Below, piece by piece: positions 4,936 to 5,575 of a stretch of 5,575 nt of DNA. The notes under the pieces are model-generated. The model had not been told where the DNA came from. It saw only the letters and a list, made by a program, of their open reading frames with translations, and ran no database searches. How positions within the stretch are numbered: the stretch's first letter is position 1; every line of letters begins with the position of its first letter. The DNA is taken from the NCBI GenBank assembly GCA_003695455.1, contig RFJF01000384.1, forward strand, positions 1 to 5,575, read 5' to 3'. This DNA is from Chloroflexota bacterium. Its GTDB lineage: Bacteria > Chloroflexota > Anaerolineae > 4572-78 > J111. Made by a program: the position numbers and the translations under genes.

Positions 4936-5575
4936 ATGTCTGATGTTCCTGTCATCAACTTTACCCGCGGCGTGCCCGCCACCGAGTCTTTTCCCGTTGA
5001 AGATATGATTGCGGCCTCTGAACGGGCGCTGAAAAAGTACGGCACCGTTATTTTGCAGTACGGTAAATCATACGGATTTATGCCGCTGCGCGAATGGCTG
5101 GCCGACTGGCGCGGCGTGGCGGTAGACCAGGTGCTCACCTCCAACGGCTCGCTGCAAATTGTAGAGTTTTTGTGCAGCCAGTTTGTTAAACCCGGCGATG
5201 TGGTGTTTACCGAAGTTCCCACCTACGACCGCACCATCACCACCCTGCGTAAGCACGGGGCCAACATCGTGGGCATTCCGCTGGAGCCGGACGGCCCCAA
5301 CATGGCCGCGCTTGAGGCGGCGCTGGCCCAACACACACCCAAATTTTTCTACATCATCCCGGATTTTCAAAACCCGTCCGGCGCCACCTGCTCGCTGGAA
5401 AAGCGGCAAAAGCTGGCAGATTTGGCCGACAAGCACGGTTTTTGGCTGCTTGAAGACGCGCCCTATCGCCCGTTGCGCTTTAAAGGCACAGACCAGCCGG
5501 CCCTGTTTGAATTGAACCCGGCGCGCACACTGCACATGCTCAGCTTCAGCAAACTGATTGGCCCCGGCCCGCGGG
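4936..5575 (+). CDS. PLP-dependent class I/II aminotransferase, 2-aminoadipate/MocR-like subgroup (partial, C-terminus beyond the right edge)
   Basis: The first 213 codons of a fold-type I pyridoxal-phosphate enzyme are present; family members are usually about 400 residues, so roughly half is missing. Visible landmarks are NFTRGVPATESFP (8-20), LQYGKSYGFMPLREWLA (40-56), TSNGSLQIVEF (68-78, phosphate-binding turn), KPGDVVFTEVPTYDRT (85-100), IPDFQNPSGA (141-150, with Asn146), LLEDAPYRPLRF (171-182, with Asp174 that pairs with the PLP ring nitrogen and Tyr177) and SFSKLIGPGPR (203-213), where Lys206 forms the Schiff base with PLP. There is no N-terminal GntR domain, so it is an enzyme and not a MocR regulator. 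Nearest relatives of this style include LysN-type 2-aminoadipate and valine-pyruvate aminotransferases, but the substrate cannot be read from this half. The protein is cytoplasmic. It is transcribed divergently from the metal-dependent repressor, with its own promoter and ribosome binding site. Confidence 0.93.
   Translation, partial: MSDVPVINFTRGVPATESFPVEDMIAASERALKKYGTVILQYGKSYGFMPLREWLADWRGVAVDQVLTSNGSLQIVEFLCSQFVKPGDVVFTEVPTYDRTITTLRKHGANIVGIPLEPDGPNMAALEAALAQHTPKFFYIIPDFQNPSGATCSLEKRQKLADLADKHGFWLLEDAPYRPLRFKGTDQPALFELNPARTLHMLSFSKLIGPGPR

Overview
The window reads as ordinary bacterial chromosome. It is moderately GC-rich, densely coded, and has sigma70-like promoters. The protein styles suggest Chloroflexota (Anaerolineae-like): a secreted protein pairing an SbsA-like Ig domain with FG-GAP/VCBS repeats, a stand-alone flavoprotein, a DUF4139 protein, and heptamer arrays between genes. 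This placement is inference from protein style and no rRNA or other marker supports it. No mobile element, CRISPR array, tRNA or rRNA is visible.

Layout from left to right. (1) 1-1050, minus strand: the N-terminal 350 codons of a large secreted protein with a signal peptide, an Ig-like domain and four FG-GAP/VCBS repeats of exactly 150 bp each; it runs off the left edge. (2) 1051-1361: an intergenic stretch holding a possible promoter for that gene and a good intrinsic terminator (1195-1224) for the minus-strand genes to its right. (3) 1362-3278 and 3275-3808, both minus: a DUF4139 protein with a C-terminal coiled coil and, upstream of it, a small HFCD-type flavoprotein. They overlap by ATGA and are almost certainly translationally coupled. 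(4) 3809-4024: a non-coding spacer with seven tandem copies of a 7-bp unit (ACGGTAG on the plus strand), a long imperfect inverted repeat and a pyrimidine-rich stretch. (5) 4025-4705, minus: a DtxR/MntR-family metal-dependent repressor with a TTG start. (6) 4706-4935: a divergent regulatory region with two well-formed promoters facing away from each other. (7) 4936-5575, plus: the first 213 codons of a PLP-dependent class I/II aminotransferase, cut by the right edge just after its catalytic lysine.

How the parts may work together: the repressor, flavoprotein and DUF4139 genes lie in the same direction with one visible terminator at the end and no convincing internal promoter, so they may form one transcript, although the repeat-bearing 216-bp spacer makes this less certain. 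The divergent aminotransferase promoter shares its control region with the repressor promoter, so metal-dependent control of both sides is possible. The least understood part is the coupled flavoprotein-DUF4139 pair, for which I can give no pathway.
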